DNA of 64,000 nt from Klebsiella aerogenes (GCA_029027985.1 CP119076.1:1054001-1118000); one strand, 5' to 3'; shown: positions 10,177-21,043, counted from the stretch's first letter. The notes: generated by a model not told the origin, from the sequence alone. A program made the numbers and translations.

Positions 10177-10704
10177 ATGAACCGTTTCATTATTGCCGAT
10201 GCGAGCAAATGTATCGGCTGCCGCACCTGCGAAGTGGCCTGCGTGGTCTCTCATCAGGAAAATCAGGACTGCGCCGCGCTGACGCCGCAGTCGTTCCTGC
10301 CGCGTATCCACGTGATCAAAGGCGTTAATGTGTCGACGGCAACGGCCTGTCGTCAGTGCGAAGACGCGCCGTGCGCCAATGTCTGCCCGAACGGCGCGAT
10401 TAGCCGCGATAACGGTTTTGTCCACGTGATGCAGGAGCGCTGTATTGGCTGTAAGACCTGCGTGGTTGCCTGCCCGTATGGGGCGATGGAAGTGGTGGGG
10501 CGCCCGGTGATTCGCCATAGCGGCGCGGGGCTGAATGTAATGGCGGAAAAAGCCGAAGCCAACAAGTGCGATCTGTGCCACCACCGCGACAGCGGCCCGG
10601 CGTGCATGGCGGCCTGCCCGACGCATGCGCTGGTCTGCGTTGACCGTAACAAACTTGAGCAGATGAATGTGGAGAAACGTCGCCGTACGGCGTTGGTCTG
10701 GTAA
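10177..10704 (+). CDS. hydN: Electron-transport protein HydN, multi-cluster ferredoxin
   Basis: Ferredoxin-like protein with four Cys-rich motifs for [4Fe-4S] clusters: [36 protein letters not shown] and [18 protein letters not shown]. It has 175 residues. It is linked to formate dehydrogenase H activity in E. coli, where it is co-transcribed with hypF. ATG 10177 follows CTGGAG at 10165-10170. A competing out-of-frame ATG at 10173 opens no ORF resembling a known protein. hypF starts 8 bp after the stop. Confidence 0.94.
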   Translation: MNRFIIADASKCIGCRTCEVACVVSHQENQDCAALTPQSFLPRIHVIKGVNVSTATACRQCEDAPCANVCPNGAISRDNGFVHVMQERCIGCKTCVVACPYGAMEVVGRPVIRHSGAGLNVMAEKAEANKCDLCHHRDSGPACMAACPTHALVCVDRNKLEQMNVEKRRRTALVW

Positions 10705-10712
10705 CGCGACGA

Positions 10713-12941
10713 ATGAACGGGACGCGCATCCGCATTCGCGGCAAGGTTCAGGGGGTTGGCTTCCGCCCCTTTGTCTGGCAACTGGCGCAACAGACAGCGC
10801 ACTACGGCGATGTCTGCAATGACGGCGACGGCGTGTTGGTGCGTCTGGTCGGCGATGACAACGGTTTTACGACTGCGCTGGCCCGCCACTGCCCGCCGCT
10901 GGCGCGCATCGACAGCATCGACAGCGCTGCGTTTCACTGGGATGAGCTCCCGACGGATTTCACGATTCGACAGAGCGGCGTCAGTAGCATGCGCACGCAG
11001 ATAGCGCCCGACGCCGCGACCTGTTCGGCGTGCCTGGCGGAGATGAACGATCCGCAGGCGCGCCGCTACCGTTACCCCTTCATCAACTGCACCCACTGCG
11101 GACCGCGCTTCACCATTATTCGCGCCATGCCTTATGACCGGCCTTTTACCACGATGGCGCCATTCCCGCTGTGTCCGCGCTGCGATGTGGAATATCGCGA
11201 TCCTGCCGACCGTCGCTTTCACGCCCAGCCGGTGGCCTGCGCCGATTGCGGGCCGCAACTGGAATGGCGGGCGGGGACGGTGAGGCTAGTCGGCGAGGCG
11301 GCGCTACAGGCGGCGATCGCGCGACTGGCGGCGGGCGACATTGTGGCGATAAAAGGGATCGGCGGTTTTCATTTGGCCTGCGATGCCGGTAATAGCAGGG
11401 CGGTGGCGGCGCTACGCCTGCGTAAACGCCGCCCGGCGAAACCGCTGGCGGTGATGCTGCCGACGGCAGCCGGATTACCCGCGGAGGCGGCGGCGCTGAT
11501 GCGCTCGCCCGCCGCGCCGATCGTGCTGATGGCCAAAGTGCAGGTTTCTGGTCTGTGTGACGATATTGCGCCGGGGCTTGCGGAAGTCGGGGGGATGTTG
11601 CCGTCTAATCCACTGCAGCACTTACTTCTGCAGGCGCTGGCACGCCCTCTGGTGATGACTTCCGGCAATCTCAGCGGCCGTCCCCCGGCGTTGAGTAACG
11701 ATCAGGCGCTGACTGATTTAGCCAATATCGCCGACGGTTTTCTGCTGCATAACCGCGATATCGTACAGCGTATGGATGATTCACTGGTGCGTCAGAACGG
11801 CGACATGCTGCGCCGCGCCCGCGGCTACGTGCCGGATGCGCTGCCGCTGCCGCCGGGGCTGCGTGAAATCCCGCCGCTGCTGGCGGTGGGGGCGGATATG
11901 AAAAATACCTTCTGTCTGGTACGTGGCGGCGAGGCGGTGCTGAGCTCGCATTTTGGCGATCTTAGCGATGAAGGCGTGGAGCGGCAGTGGCGCATGGCGC
12001 TGCAACTGATGCAGAGCATTTATGCGTTTGTTCCCCAGCGGGTGGTGGTTGACGCCCATCCTGGTTATCGCTCGACGCAGTGGGCGGCATCCATGGGGCT
12101 GCCGGTCGATACCGTGTTGCACCATCACGCCCATGCCGCGGCCTGCCTGGCGGAACATCGCTGGCCGCTCGACGGCGGCGACGTCATCGCCCTGACCCTC
12201 GACGGTATTGGGATGGGGGAAAACGGCGCGCTGTGGGGCGGCGAATGCCTGCGGGTGAACTACCGTGAGTGCGAACACCTTGGCGGGCTTCCGGCAGTCG
12301 CTCTGCCTGGGGGGGACCTGGCGGCCCGGCAGCCGTGGCGTAACTTGCTGGCCCATTGTCTGGCCTTTGTACCCGGCTGGCAGGATTATCCGCAAACCGC
12401 ATGTTTACGTCAGCGTAACTGGCCGCTGTTGGCACAGGCCATCGAGCGTGGAATTAACGCGCCGCGCGCCTCGTCCTGCGGGCGGTTGTTTGATGCCGTC
12501 GCCTGCGCGCTGGCGTGCGCGCCGGACAACCTGAGTTACGAAGGCGAGGCGGCCTGTCGACTGGAAGCGCTGGCCGCCAGCTGTCCGGGCGTCGGCCACC
12601 CGGTTACGCTGCCGTGGCGCGACGGCGAGCTGGATATTGCCGCCTTCTGGCGGCAGTGGCTGGGGTGGCAGGCAACGCCGGCGCAGAAAGCCTGGGCGTT
12701 TCACGATGCGCTGGCCTGTGGGTTGGCGGAGATGGCGCGCGACTGCGCGACATCCCGCGGCATTACGACGATCGCCTGTAGCGGCGGCGTGCTGCATAAC
12801 CAGCTGCTTACCGCGCGCCTTTCCTGGTACCTCTCCGATTTTCAATTATTTTTCCCGCAGCGGCTGCCCGCTGGCGATGGCGCGATTGCCTTTGGCCAGT
12901 CCGTGGTGGCCGCTGCCCTCTGGCAGTCTCAAAGGAATTAA
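10713..12941 (+). CDS. hypF: Carbamoyltransferase HypF, hydrogenase cyanide-ligand synthesis
   Basis: Large maturation protein (742 residues; about 750 in E. coli) that converts carbamoyl phosphate to the carbamoyl group from which HypE makes the CN ligands of [NiFe] hydrogenases. Domains in order: acylphosphatase (about 1-90, VQGVGFRPF with Arg18), a double zinc-finger region ([23 protein letters not shown] and CADCGPQ), a YrdC-like domain (about 190-370), and a Kae1-like domain with the metal motif HHHAHAAA. It is co-transcribed with hydN and followed within 1 bp by the nickel permease start. Confidence 0.96.
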   Translation: MNGTRIRIRGKVQGVGFRPFVWQLAQQTAHYGDVCNDGDGVLVRLVGDDNGFTTALARHCPPLARIDSIDSAAFHWDELPTDFTIRQSGVSSMRTQIAPDAATCSACLAEMNDPQARRYRYPFINCTHCGPRFTIIRAMPYDRPFTTMAPFPLCPRCDVEYRDPADRRFHAQPVACADCGPQLEWRAGTVRLVGEAALQAAIARLAAGDIVAIKGIGGFHLACDAGNSRAVAALRLRKRRPAKPLAVMLPTAAGLPAEAAALMRSPAAPIVLMAKVQVSGLCDDIAPGLAEVGGMLPSNPLQHLLLQALARPLVMTSGNLSGRPPALSNDQALTDLANIADGFLLHNRDIVQRMDDSLVRQNGDMLRRARGYVPDALPLPPGLREIPPLLAVGADMKNTFCLVRGGEAVLSSHFGDLSDEGVERQWRMALQLMQSIYAFVPQRVVVDAHPGYRSTQWAASMGLPVDTVLHHHAHAAACLAEHRWPLDGGDVIALTLDGIGMGENGALWGGECLRVNYRECEHLGGLPAVALPGGDLAARQPWRNLLAHCLAFVPGWQDYPQTACLRQRNWPLLAQAIERGINAPRASSCGRLFDAVACALACAPDNLSYEGEAACRLEALAASCPGVGHPVTLPWRDGELDIAAFWRQWLGWQATPAQKAWAFHDALACGLAEMARDCATSRGITTIACSGGVLHNQLLTARLSWYLSDFQLFFPQRLPAGDGAIAFGQSVVAAALWQSQRN

Positions 12942-12942
12942 G

Positions 12943-13977
12943 ATGATGATGAATATTTTACGTCAGCAGCCGCGTGCGGCGGCGCTGGTACTGGGGCTTA
13001 TCGCCGCGAACGCGCTGGCATGGGCGTGGGCGTTTCAGGTTTTTGGCGACAGCAGCGCGTTAATGGCCGCCAGCCTGTTGGCCTGGGGTTACGGCTTGCG
13101 CCACGCGGTTGATGCCGATCATATTGCGGCCATCGATAACGTGACCCGTAAAATGATGCAGCAAGGGAGACGCCCCTTTGGCGTCGGCGCGTGGTTCTCG
13201 CTCGGCCATTCGTCGATTGTGGTGCTGGCGTCGGCGGCGATTGCCGCGACGGCGACCGCCTTCAGCCAGCAGATGAGCTGGTTCCATGATACCGGCAGCG
13301 TTATCGGCACTGCGGTGTCGGCGTTGTTCCTGCTGGCGATGGCGCTGGTCAACCTGGTGATTTTGCGTAGCGTCTGGAGCAGCTTTCAGGCGTGGAAGCG
13401 TGGTGAAAAAGCGAGTGATGAGGTTATCCGCAGCGGCGGCATGATGAGCTGGTTGTTTGGTAAAACCTTCCGGCTGATTAACCACAGCTGGCAGATGTAC
13501 CTGGTCGGCTTTTTGTTTGGTCTTGGTTTTGATACCGCGACCGAAATCGGCGTGCTGGGGATTTCCGCCGCTGGCGCCTCAAGCGGAATTTCCATCTGGT
13601 CGATTATGGTTTTCCCGGCGCTGTTCGCCAGCGGTATGGCATTGGTTGATACCCTTGATAATGTGCTGATGGTCGGCGCCTACGGTTGGGCGTTCAGCAA
13701 GCCGCAGCGCAAGCTCTATTACAACATGACCATTACCGGCACGTCGGTGGTGGTGGCGTTGTTTATCGGCGGGCTGGAAGCGCTGGGGCTGTTGATGGAT
13801 AAACTTGCGCTCAGCGGCGGGGTATGGCGCTGGGTGGCGGCGTTAAACGATAATCTCGGCGATGCCGGGTTTGTGGTGGTGGGGCTGTTCGTCGCCTGCT
13901 GGGCGCTGTCGGTGCTCAACTACCGCTGGCGCGGCTACGATAAGCTGGCGTGTCAGGTTGAGCATTTCCCCGGCTAG
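12943..13977 (+). CDS. Nickel/cobalt permease of the NiCoT (HoxN/NixA) family
   Basis: Inner-membrane high-affinity Ni2+/Co2+ importer. The family signature HX4DH is present as HAVDADH starting at His54, in the second hydrophobic segment. Other conserved NiCoT motifs are LGHSSIVV and FLFGLGFDTATEIG. About eight membrane segments are visible in 344 residues. The start is ATG 12943 (or 12949), immediately after the hypF stop, so it is probably in the hydN-hypF transcript and feeds nickel to the hydrogenases. The last codons (HFPG) and the TAG stop are shared with the first unit of the tandem array. E. coli lacks a gene here. Confidence 0.9.
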   Translation: MMMNILRQQPRAAALVLGLIAANALAWAWAFQVFGDSSALMAASLLAWGYGLRHAVDADHIAAIDNVTRKMMQQGRRPFGVGAWFSLGHSSIVVLASAAIAATATAFSQQMSWFHDTGSVIGTAVSALFLLAMALVNLVILRSVWSSFQAWKRGEKASDEVIRSGGMMSWLFGKTFRLINHSWQMYLVGFLFGLGFDTATEIGVLGISAAGASSGISIWSIMVFPALFASGMALVDTLDNVLMVGAYGWAFSKPQRKLYYNMTITGTSVVVALFIGGLEALGLLMDKLALSGGVWRWVAALNDNLGDAGFVVVGLFVACWALSVLNYRWRGYDKLACQVEHFPG

Positions 13978-14514
13978 CGGCGTAAACGCCTCAGCCGGGC
14001 TACGGGTCGTCGGCGCTCAACTACCGCTGGCGCGCCGGGTTGAACATTTCCCCGGTTAGCGGCGTAAACGCCTCAGCCGGGCTACGGGTCGTCGGCGCTC
14101 AACTACCGCTGGCGCGCCGGGTTGAACATTTCCCCGGTTAGCGGCATAAACACCTCAGCCGGGTTACGGGTCGTCGGCGCTCAGCTACCGCTGGCGTGCC
14201 AGGTTGAACATTTCCCCGGCTAGCGGCGTAAACGCCTCAGCCGGGCTACGGGCCGTCGGCGCTCAACTACGCTGGCGCGCCGGGTTGAACATTTCCCCGG
14301 CTAGCGGCGTAAACGCCTCAGCCGGGCTACGGGCCGTCGGCGCTCAACTACGCTGGCGCGCCGGGTTGAACATTTCCCCGGCTAGCGGCGTAAACGCCTC
14401 AGCCGGGCTACGGGCCGTCGGCGCTCAACTACCGCTGGCGTGCCAGGTTGAACATTTCCCGGCGGGGTACCAGGACGACCCTGTAGCCCGGCTAAGCGCA
14501 GCGCGAGCCGGGAG
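13957..14514. repeat. Tandem array of 81-82 bp containing REP sequence and a copied gene end
   Basis: Eight starts of GTTGAACATTTCCCCGG (GTTGAGC in the first) occur at 13957, 14039, 14121, 14203, 14284, 14365, 14447 and within the permease end, giving a period of 81-82 bp. Each unit joins a REP part (CCCCGGCTAGCGGCG...CAGCCGGGCTACGGG) to a piece matching the permease 3' coding end (TCGGCGCTCAACTACCGCTG). A single REP in the opposite orientation (14483-14514) closes the array next to the norW stop. Stretches read as an ORF here are a repetitive artefact. Confidence 0.92.
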
Positions 14515-14519
14515 AACAA

Positions 14520-15653
14520 TCAACTCACCAGTTGCTTGAGCAGCGCAAAGGCTTCTTTCATCTTGTCTTCGCTCACCACAAAGGCGCGCAACTGGTTCCC
14601 GGCATCCATCCCTTTCGCCACCAGACCCTCTTTGGCCGCCACGATACTCCACGTCAGATCGTCGCGGCGGGTATCGCCAGCCAGATGCAGCGGCAGGTCC
14701 GGGGTCTTCACTTTCACTAACATCGGCGGCAGCTTGAGTTCGCCTGACTGCGCCAGCAGGTTTTTACTCAAGCACATCGCGCTCAGTAAAATCGGCTGCA
14801 GGAATGGCAGCACCATGCCGTTGATTTCGGCACAGTCGCCGAGGGCGTAAATCGCCGGATGGCTGGTTTGCAGCTGGTTATTCACCACCACGCCGCGGTT
14901 AATCTGCAGGCCAGCGTGGCGCGCCAGCGATGTTTCCGGGCGCAGACCGGCGGCGGCCACCACCGCATCCACGGTTATCACGCGCTGACGATCAAGGCTG
15001 ACGCGAATACCGTCGACGGTTTGCTCCAGCCCTTCCAACTGCGTTTTCAGCATCAGATGCACGCCCATATCGGTGAGGCGATGCTGCAGGCGGCTGCTGG
15101 CCTCCGGCGGCATCAGCGCCGATAGCACACTGGCGGAGTTATCGACCACCGTCACCGCTTTGCCGGCGCGGCAGAAATCCATCGCCAGCTCGCAGCCAAT
15201 CAGACCGCCGCCGACAATCAGCACGCGCTTTGCGTCGTGTAGCTGACTCTGCGCCGCGCCGTATTCACGCTGGCTGTTGAGGGTCAGCATCAGCTCGCGT
15301 CCCGGTACCGGCGGGATAAATGGTGTGGCGCCGGTGGCCAGCACCAGTTTGTCGTAGCGCCACTGGTTATCCAGACTCTTCACCAGCTGGTTTTCGGCGT
15401 CGATATCGCTCACCCAGGTGTGCGGGAACAGGCGCAGATTGTACTGCTCGGCGAACTCGCCTGCGGTTTGCAGGGTCAGATCGTCGGCGCTCTGTCCGCG
15501 GCTGATCACGTGGCTGAGATCCGGTTTGTTGTACTCATCCATGCTATCGGCGGCGATTAACGTCAGCGGGATATGCGCATCCTGCTTACGAATATTTTTC
15601 ACCAGCTGTCGGGCCGCGAAGCCCGAGCCGATGATGACGATGCCATCACTCAT
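14520..15653 (-). CDS. norW: Nitric oxide reductase FlRd-NAD(+) reductase
   Basis: FAD-dependent NADH oxidoreductase of 377 residues (the E. coli length) that reduces the rubredoxin domain of NorV. The N-terminal GSGFAARQL motif binds FAD, a central [15 protein letters not shown] motif binds NADH, and ALGDCAEI is the second FAD motif. The start overlaps the norV stop by 4 bp, indicating translational coupling. The stop lies 5 bp from the REP that closes the tandem array. Confidence 0.95.
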   Translation of the reverse strand: MSDGIVIIGSGFAARQLVKNIRKQDAHIPLTLIAADSMDEYNKPDLSHVISRGQSADDLTLQTAGEFAEQYNLRLFPHTWVSDIDAENQLVKSLDNQWRYDKLVLATGATPFIPPVPGRELMLTLNSQREYGAAQSQLHDAKRVLIVGGGLIGCELAMDFCRAGKAVTVVDNSASVLSALMPPEASSRLQHRLTDMGVHLMLKTQLEGLEQTVDGIRVSLDRQRVITVDAVVAAAGLRPETSLARHAGLQINRGVVVNNQLQTSHPAIYALGDCAEINGMVLPFLQPILLSAMCLSKNLLAQSGELKLPPMLVKVKTPDLPLHLAGDTRRDDLTWSIVAAKEGLVAKGMDAGNQLRAFVVSEDKMKEAFALLKQLVS

Positions 15654-17098
15654 TTTGCCTCCGTCGCCAGTACGTCAAAGACATCTTTGCCAAGAGAACA
15701 CTCAGGGCAGAGGAAATTATCCGGCACATCGCTCCACGGCGTACCCGGTTGCACGTCCTGATTAGGTTCGCCTTTCGCCGGGTCATAGACCCACTGGCAA
15801 ACGCTGCACTGCATCATTGGGCCCAGGTCAGCGGCCGCGGCGGCGGCGCAGGCGCAGTCCTGTTGTTCCGGCGTTGCGGTCGCTTCAGCGACTGGCAGCG
15901 GCGAGAGCGCCCATTGGCGGGCGATTTCGCGACCGTGTTCGCGGCACAGTTCCAGCGCGTCGATATCCGGGCGCCATTTGGCTTTCAGGCTCAGGGACAT
16001 TTCAAAACCGGCATCCTGCAGGCGAGTGGACAAGCGGTCTACCGCGCCGCCGCTCCAGCCGTGGGAACCGAAAGCGCTGGCGCGTTTATTACGAAAACGC
16101 AGCCCGGTCATCTCTTCCACCAGTCCGGCGATTTTCGGCATCATCACGTTGTTCATGGTGGAGGTGCCGACCAGTACGCCTTTTGAGCGGAAGACGTTGG
16201 TCAGGATTTCGTTTTTGTCGCTGCGGGCGACGTTAAAGATTTTCACCGCCACGCGCGGGTCGATGTCGGTGATCCCCTGCGCGATGGCGTCCGCCATCAT
16301 GCGGGTGTTGTTGGACATGGTGTCGTAGAAGAGGGTGATGCGATCTTCCTGATAGTCCGCCGCCCACTCGAGGTATTTCTCAACAATTTGCGTCGGGTTG
16401 TCGCGCCATACCACGCCGTGGGAGGTGGCAATCATATCCACCGGCAGGTTGAAGCCGAGGATCTCGGTGATTTTCGGCGTCACCAGGCGGCTGAATGGCG
16501 TCAGGATGTTGGCGTAATAGCGCTGGCACTGTTCGTACAATTCAATCTGGTCAACTTCGTCGTTAAACAGGTGCTCGTCGCAGTAGTGCTGGCCGAAGGC
16601 GTCGTTGCTGAACAGCACCGCGTCGCCGGTCATGTAGGTCATCATGCTGTCAGGCCAGTGTAGCATCGGCGTCTCAACGAAGATCAGTTGTTTGCCGTTA
16701 CCGATGTCCAGGGTGTCGCCGGTTTTCACCACGTGGAAGTTCCACTCCGGGTGGTGGTGGTGGCCGTTGATCGAGTCAATGGCGTTGGCGGTGCAGTAAA
16801 TCGGCGTATCCGGGATCTGCATCATCAGTTCGGTCAGCGCACCGGCATGATCCTCTTCGGCGTGGTTAATGACGATATAGTCGAGATCGGCGAGGTCGAT
16901 TTCGCTGCGCAGGTTTTGCACGAACTCGCGGCTGAATTTATGATCGACGGTATCGATCAGCACATTTTTTTCTTCACGGATGAGGTAGCTGTTATAGCTG
17001 CTGCCGCGCAGCGTTTTATATTCGGTGCCGTGGAAATCACGGACTTCCCAATCGCGTTGGCCAACCCAAAGAATGTTATTTTTAACCAGAATAGACAT
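15650..17098 (-). CDS. norV: Anaerobic nitric oxide reductase flavorubredoxin
   Basis: Reduces NO to N2O under anaerobic or microaerobic conditions. Domains in order: metallo-beta-lactamase-like diiron domain (about 1-250; HAEEDH with His79, Glu81, Asp83 and His84), flavodoxin-like FMN domain (about 254-393), and rubredoxin domain (CSVC and CPEC). The linker before the rubredoxin domain is Ala-rich and has two extra Cys ([10 protein letters not shown]). It has 482 residues. Transcription starts at a sigma-54-type promoter under NorR, encoded divergently. Confidence 0.96.
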   Translation of the reverse strand: MSILVKNNILWVGQRDWEVRDFHGTEYKTLRGSSYNSYLIREEKNVLIDTVDHKFSREFVQNLRSEIDLADLDYIVINHAEEDHAGALTELMMQIPDTPIYCTANAIDSINGHHHHPEWNFHVVKTGDTLDIGNGKQLIFVETPMLHWPDSMMTYMTGDAVLFSNDAFGQHYCDEHLFNDEVDQIELYEQCQRYYANILTPFSRLVTPKITEILGFNLPVDMIATSHGVVWRDNPTQIVEKYLEWAADYQEDRITLFYDTMSNNTRMMADAIAQGITDIDPRVAVKIFNVARSDKNEILTNVFRSKGVLVGTSTMNNVMMPKIAGLVEEMTGLRFRNKRASAFGSHGWSGGAVDRLSTRLQDAGFEMSLSLKAKWRPDIDALELCREHGREIARQWALSPLPVAEATATPEQQDCACAAAAAADLGPMMQCSVCQWVYDPAKGEPNQDVQPGTPWSDVPDNFLCPECSLGKDVFDVLATEAK

Positions 17099-17146
17099 AG
17101 CAACCTCAATTAATACAGTGTGTTCAAAGTAAGTTGATTGGCTTAT

Positions 17147-17163
17147 ATCAAGATGCGTGCCAA
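17147..17163 (-). promoter_or_regulatory. Sigma-54 type promoter of norVW
   Basis: On the minus strand TTGGCACG (GG at -24) is followed after four bases by TTGAT where the -12 consensus has TTGCA. Spacing is exactly right (10 bp between GG and the -12 dinucleotide). The -12 C is replaced by A, which is unusual. The three NorR sites lie 55-126 bp upstream, the expected arrangement for a bEBP-driven promoter. Confidence 0.75.
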
Positions 17164-17217
17164 CTTTTTAATTAATTGATTTATATGTATTTTAAATTTT
17201 TTGTTATTTTGGTTGCT

Positions 17218-17273
17218 GTCAAAATGACAATGGTTAAAATAGTCTAAATGACAATATGTATTGTCAAAATGAC
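17218..17273. promoter_or_regulatory. Three NorR enhancer sites
   Basis: GTCAAAATGAC (17218-17228), GTCTAAATGAC (17242-17252) and GTCAAAATGAC (17263-17273) each fit the NorR core GT-N7-AC. Start-to-start spacing is 24 and 21 bp. Three such sites are required in E. coli for NorR to form its active assembly at norVW. The last site lies 12 bp before the norR ATG, so NorR probably also controls its own gene. Confidence 0.88.
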
Positions 17274-17285
17274 AACGGAGCGGCA

Positions 17286-18842
17286 ATGAGTTTTTCCGTA
17301 GAAGCACTGGCGAGAATCGCCATTGATTTACAAAGCGATATTGGTCACGCCGACCGTTTTTCGCGTCTGATTACCACCCTGCGGCAGATCCTCGGTTGCG
17401 ATGCTTCCGCGCTGCTGCGTTATGACGCGCATCAGTTTGTGCCGCTGGCGATTGATGGTCTGGCGCAGGATGTACTTGGGCGGCGTTTTGCGCTGGAAGG
17501 ACATCCGCGGCTGGAGGCTATCGCCCGCGCTGGTGATGTGGTGCGCTTTCCGGCGGACAGCGATCTGCCCGACCCCTATGACGGCCTGATCCCCGGCCAG
17601 GAGAGTCTCAAGGTTCATGCCTGCGTTGGCCTGCCGCTGTTTGCCGGGCAAACGCTGATTGGCGCGCTGACTCTCGATGGCATGGATGCCGACCGTTTTG
17701 ATAGCTTCAGCGATGAAGAGCTGCGACTGATTGCCGCGCTGGTGGCCGGGGCGCTGAACAATGCGCTATTAATCGCCCGTCTTGAGACGCAAAACGTGTT
17801 GCCGGAACAGACGGTGAGTTACGCGCTGCCGGAGCGTCAGGAGATCATCGGTCTGTCAGCGCCGATGCTGCAGCTGAAAAAAGAGATCGATATCGTCGCC
17901 GCATCGGACTTAAACGTGTTAATCAGCGGCGAAACGGGCACCGGGAAAGAGCTGGTGGCGAAGGCGGTGCATCAGGGGTCGCCGCGAGCGGCCAACCCGC
18001 TGGTGTACCTCAACTGCGCGGCGCTGCCGGAAAGCGTGGCGGAGAGCGAACTGTTCGGCCACGTGAAAGGGGCATTTACCGGGGCTATCAGTAACCGTAG
18101 CGGTAAATTTGAGATGGCCGATAACGGCACGCTGTTCCTTGATGAAATCGGTGAACTGTCGCTGGCGCTGCAGGCGAAACTGCTGCGTGTGCTGCAGTAT
18201 GGCGATATTCAGCGTGTCGGCGATGACCGTAGCCTGCGGGTTGATGTGCGGGTACTGGCGGCCACTAACCGCGATCTGCGCCAGGAAGTGGTGGAAGGGC
18301 GGTTCCGCGCCGACTTGTACCATCGGCTGAGCGTTTTTCCGCTGTCGGTCCCGGCGCTACGCGATCGGCAAAACGACGCGGTGCTGCTGGCGGGCTATTT
18401 TTGCGAGCAGTGCCGTTTGCGGATGGGGCTGGCGCGGGTGGTGTTAGGCGAAGCGGCGAGCGGCAGACTGCAACAGTGGTCCTGGCCGGGCAACGTGCGC
18501 GAACTGGAGCATGCCATTCACCGGGCAGTGGTGCTGGCACGGGCGACGCAGGCTGGCGATGAAGTGGTGCTGGAGCCGCAGCATTTCCAGTTTGCGGTCG
18601 CCGCGCCGACGTTGTCGAATGAGCTGGCGGCGCCGTTGAGCGCGCCGATGGCGGGCAGTTTTAATCTGCGTGAAGCCACGGAATCTTTCCAGCGCGAAGC
18701 AATTGCCCGCGCGTTGGCGGATAACCAGCGCAACTGGGCGGCGACCGCCCGCGCGCTGGAACTGGATGTCGCCAACCTGCACCGGTTGGCGAAACGTCTG
18801 GGGCTTAAAGAATCCCCGCCTGATAAAAATTCTGCAGGTTGA
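17286..18842 (+). CDS. norR: NO-responsive sigma-54 activator NorR
   Basis: Enhancer-binding protein that activates norVW when NO binds its GAF-domain non-haem iron. Domains: GAF (about 1-170), AAA+ with Walker A GETGTGKE and the sigma-54 contact loop GAFTGA, and a Fis-type helix-turn-helix at the C terminus. The proposed iron ligands and neighbouring residues (Arg75, Arg81, Asp96, Asp99, His111, Cys113) are all present. ATG 17286 gives 518 residues (504 in E. coli); the extra length is partly in the linker and at the C terminus. The last 38 bp overlap convergent srlQ. Confidence 0.96.
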   Translation: MSFSVEALARIAIDLQSDIGHADRFSRLITTLRQILGCDASALLRYDAHQFVPLAIDGLAQDVLGRRFALEGHPRLEAIARAGDVVRFPADSDLPDPYDGLIPGQESLKVHACVGLPLFAGQTLIGALTLDGMDADRFDSFSDEELRLIAALVAGALNNALLIARLETQNVLPEQTVSYALPERQEIIGLSAPMLQLKKEIDIVAASDLNVLISGETGTGKELVAKAVHQGSPRAANPLVYLNCAALPESVAESELFGHVKGAFTGAISNRSGKFEMADNGTLFLDEIGELSLALQAKLLRVLQYGDIQRVGDDRSLRVDVRVLAATNRDLRQEVVEGRFRADLYHRLSVFPLSVPALRDRQNDAVLLAGYFCEQCRLRMGLARVVLGEAASGRLQQWSWPGNVRELEHAIHRAVVLARATQAGDEVVLEPQHFQFAVAAPTLSNELAAPLSAPMAGSFNLREATESFQREAIARALADNQRNWAATARALELDVANLHRLAKRLGLKESPPDKNSAG

Positions 18843-19770
18843 TCGCGCCGACCAGCAGGCCGTTTTCATCGACGACCGGCGCGGCACTGATTTTATGCTT
18901 CATCAGCCGCTCTTTGGCTTCCACGGCACGGCTTTCCGACTGCAGGGTGACGCCGTTGCGGGTCATTGCCTGACTGACGCCATCGTTCAGCGTGCCGCCG
19001 CCCACCAGCCAGCGGCGCAGGTCGCCGTCGGTGAAGACGCCCTGCACGCGATTGGCGTCATCGCAAACCGCCACCAGGCCGAGACCGGTACGGCTCAGCT
19101 CCAGCATGGCGTCCATCACGTTGGCGTCGGCGTCGACGCGCGGCACTTCTTCGTCGCGACGCATCAGATGATGCACTTTGTTAAGCAGACGCGCGCCGAG
19201 GGCGCCCGCCGGGTGCGAACGGGCAAAATCTTCTTCGTTAAAGCCGCGGGCCTGCATGACCGCCATCGCCAGCGCGTCGCCGAGCATCAGCGTATTGACG
19301 GTGCTGGAGGTAGGCGCAAGGTGCATTGGGCAGGCCTCGCGCTCAACGGCGATATCCAGCACCGCTTTTGCCGCCAGCGCCAGCGGCGAGGTGGACTTGC
19401 CGGTCATCGCCAGCAGCGGAATCGCTTTTTCTTCCAGCCGCGGCACGATAAGGTCCAGCTCTTTGGCGCTGCCGGAATAGGAGATAAACAGCATCACGTC
19501 GCGGCTGTCGAGCATGCCGAGATCGCCGTGCAGCGCCTCCGCCGGGTGCACGAAAAAGGCTGGGGTACCGGTGCTGGCGAAGGTCGCCGCCAGTTTTTTA
19601 CCGATGTGGCCTGATTTACCAATACCGGAGACGATCAGTTTACCCTCGCAGTGGATGATGGTTTCCGCCGCGCGGATGAAGTCGTCGCCCAGGCGTTCCG
19701 GCAGGCGGCTCGCCTCCTGCAGCTCAAGCATCAGGGTCTGGCGTCCGGCTTCTAACAGAAAGTTACTCAT
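18805..19770 (-). CDS. srlQ: Arabinose 5-phosphate isomerase of the glucitol operon
   Basis: GutQ/SrlQ interconverts D-ribulose 5-phosphate and D-arabinose 5-phosphate. An N-terminal SIS domain ([22 protein letters not shown]) is followed by two CBS domains. ATG 19770, preceded by GGAGAAC, gives 321 residues as in E. coli; an upstream extension of the frame would overlap srlR. It overlaps the srlR stop by 8 bp. Its 3' end overlaps norR by 38 bp, tail to tail. Confidence 0.95.
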   Translation of the reverse strand: MSNFLLEAGRQTLMLELQEASRLPERLGDDFIRAAETIIHCEGKLIVSGIGKSGHIGKKLAATFASTGTPAFFVHPAEALHGDLGMLDSRDVMLFISYSGSAKELDLIVPRLEEKAIPLLAMTGKSTSPLALAAKAVLDIAVEREACPMHLAPTSSTVNTLMLGDALAMAVMQARGFNEEDFARSHPAGALGARLLNKVHHLMRRDEEVPRVDADANVMDAMLELSRTGLGLVAVCDDANRVQGVFTDGDLRRWLVGGGTLNDGVSQAMTRNGVTLQSESRAVEAKERLMKHKISAAPVVDENGLLVGAINLQNFYQAGIL

Positions 19771-20536
19771 GATGTTCTCCAGTAATAATGACTTCAATGC
19801 CTTTGGCTTCCAGCGCCCGCTGGAATTCAGGGTCAATATCGGCATCGGTAATCAACTTATCCACGCGCTCAAGGCCGCAGACAATATTGGGACTTTTACG
19901 GCCAAACTTCGATGAGTCGGCCATCAGGATCACTTCGCGGGCGGCGTTGCACATTGCCTTGCTGACGGTATACACCTCGTTAAAGGTGGTGACACCCGCC
20001 ACCAGGTCAATGCCGTCGGTGCCCATAAATAGTTTGTCGAAGCTGAACTGTTCGAAGGCGTTTTCCGCCAGTTGGCCGTGGAAGGAGGCTGATTTTTTGC
20101 GGAAGGTGCCGCCCGGCATCAGGATGGTTTGCTCGTTATCCAGTTCGGAAAGGGCGTTGACGATGTGCAGGCTGTTGGTCATCACCGTGATGTTATTGAA
20201 GCGGCTCAGCAGCGGCACCATCTGCAGTACGGTGCTGCCGGCGTCGAGGATGATTGAATCGCCATCGTGGATATAGCGCACGGCGGCTTCGGCAATCTGC
20301 ACTTTCTTATGGGTGTTGATCAGCGTTTTATGGTCGATCGGCGGGTCGGCCTCGTCTTTATTTAACACCACGCCGCCGTAAGTGCGGATGACGGTCCCGG
20401 CGTTTTCCAGAATCACCAGGTCCTTGCGGATCGTGGTGCCGGTGGTGTCGAAGTGTTGCGCCAGTTCTTCAACCGAGCATTTCCCCTGCGATTGCAGGTG
20501 CTCGAGAATGGCTGCCTGGCGCTGACGTGGTTTCAT
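19763..20536 (-). CDS. srlR: DeoR-family repressor of the glucitol operon
   Basis: DNA-binding repressor of srl genes. The N-terminal DeoR helix-turn-helix spans about residues 1-55 ([20 protein letters not shown] onward), followed by a sugar-phosphate sensing domain with [11 protein letters not shown] and GTDGIDL. It has 257 residues, as in E. coli. It forms the distal end of the operon with srlM upstream and srlQ overlapping. Confidence 0.95.
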   Translation of the reverse strand: MKPRQRQAAILEHLQSQGKCSVEELAQHFDTTGTTIRKDLVILENAGTVIRTYGGVVLNKDEADPPIDHKTLINTHKKVQIAEAAVRYIHDGDSIILDAGSTVLQMVPLLSRFNNITVMTNSLHIVNALSELDNEQTILMPGGTFRKKSASFHGQLAENAFEQFSFDKLFMGTDGIDLVAGVTTFNEVYTVSKAMCNAAREVILMADSSKFGRKSPNIVCGLERVDKLITDADIDPEFQRALEAKGIEVIITGEHHE

Positions 20537-20603
20537 AAGCGTTGTATCCTGCGTTTAAGTTTCGAAGTGATAATTTCGCAAGATATTAACTTTCACAACG
20601 AAA

Positions 20604-20963
20604 TTATACATATTTCGGATTAAGCGCTAATGATAGAGCATTCTGACAGAGCGGATCATGGGGAAAGATCACATCAGGCTGCAATTCCTCAAGATGTTTA
20701 CCGGTAAGCGCGGGGATTTTTTGCGGGACGGCGAACACGGTGAGGCCTTTCATCAGCAACGTATCGCAAATGCGATTGTCTTCATCGATGGCAATGGCGA
20801 CGATGGCGCGCGGTTTAAAGCGTCCGGAGGAGCGGCCGACGCCGACGCGGCCGTGTTGGCACAGGTTATCGAAAGCACGATTGAAGCGGCGAATTTGCCA
20901 GCCGCCGAAAGCCAACTGAGTCAGCCAGGCGATAGCCGCGACGGTGATTAATGCGGTAACCAT
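20604..20963 (-). CDS. srlM: Glucitol operon activator
   Basis: GutM, an accessory activator of the srl operon, 119 residues. One N-terminal hydrophobic segment (ALITVAAIAWLTQLAFGGW) is followed by a basic soluble part (GRVGVGRSSGRFKPRAIV). ATG 20963 with AAGGAGACACCT directly upstream fixes the start. An upstream frame extension runs through the REP and is not used. There is no classical DNA-binding motif, so the mechanism is not evident from sequence. Confidence 0.93.
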   Translation of the reverse strand: MVTALITVAAIAWLTQLAFGGWQIRRFNRAFDNLCQHGRVGVGRSSGRFKPRAIVAIAIDEDNRICDTLLMKGLTVFAVPQKIPALTGKHLEELQPDVIFPHDPLCQNALSLALNPKYV

Positions 20964-21008
20964 AGGTGTCTCCTTAAAGGGGGATGGTCGGTATGGGATG
21001 CTGGTTTT

Positions 21009-21039
21009 GTAGCCCGGATAAGCGCAGCCCATCCGGGAA
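21009..21039. repeat. Single REP between srlD and srlM
   Basis: GTAGCCCGGATAAGCG...CATCCGGGAA forms an imperfect hairpin inside the srl operon, directly after the srlD stop. It may protect the upstream srlAEBD part of the message and lower expression of srlMRQ. Confidence 0.75.
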
Positions 21040-21043
21040 CCCT

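Noticed and set aside
12637..12942. N-terminal extension of the nickel permease overlapping hypF
   Set aside because: The extra about 100 residues are a shadow of hypF, and the ATG 12943 directly after the hypF stop fits the NiCoT family.
14204..14539. ORF of about 111 codons over the tandem array
   Set aside because: It only reads the 81 bp repeat unit (a multiple of three) in one frame and has no ribosome binding site or relatives.
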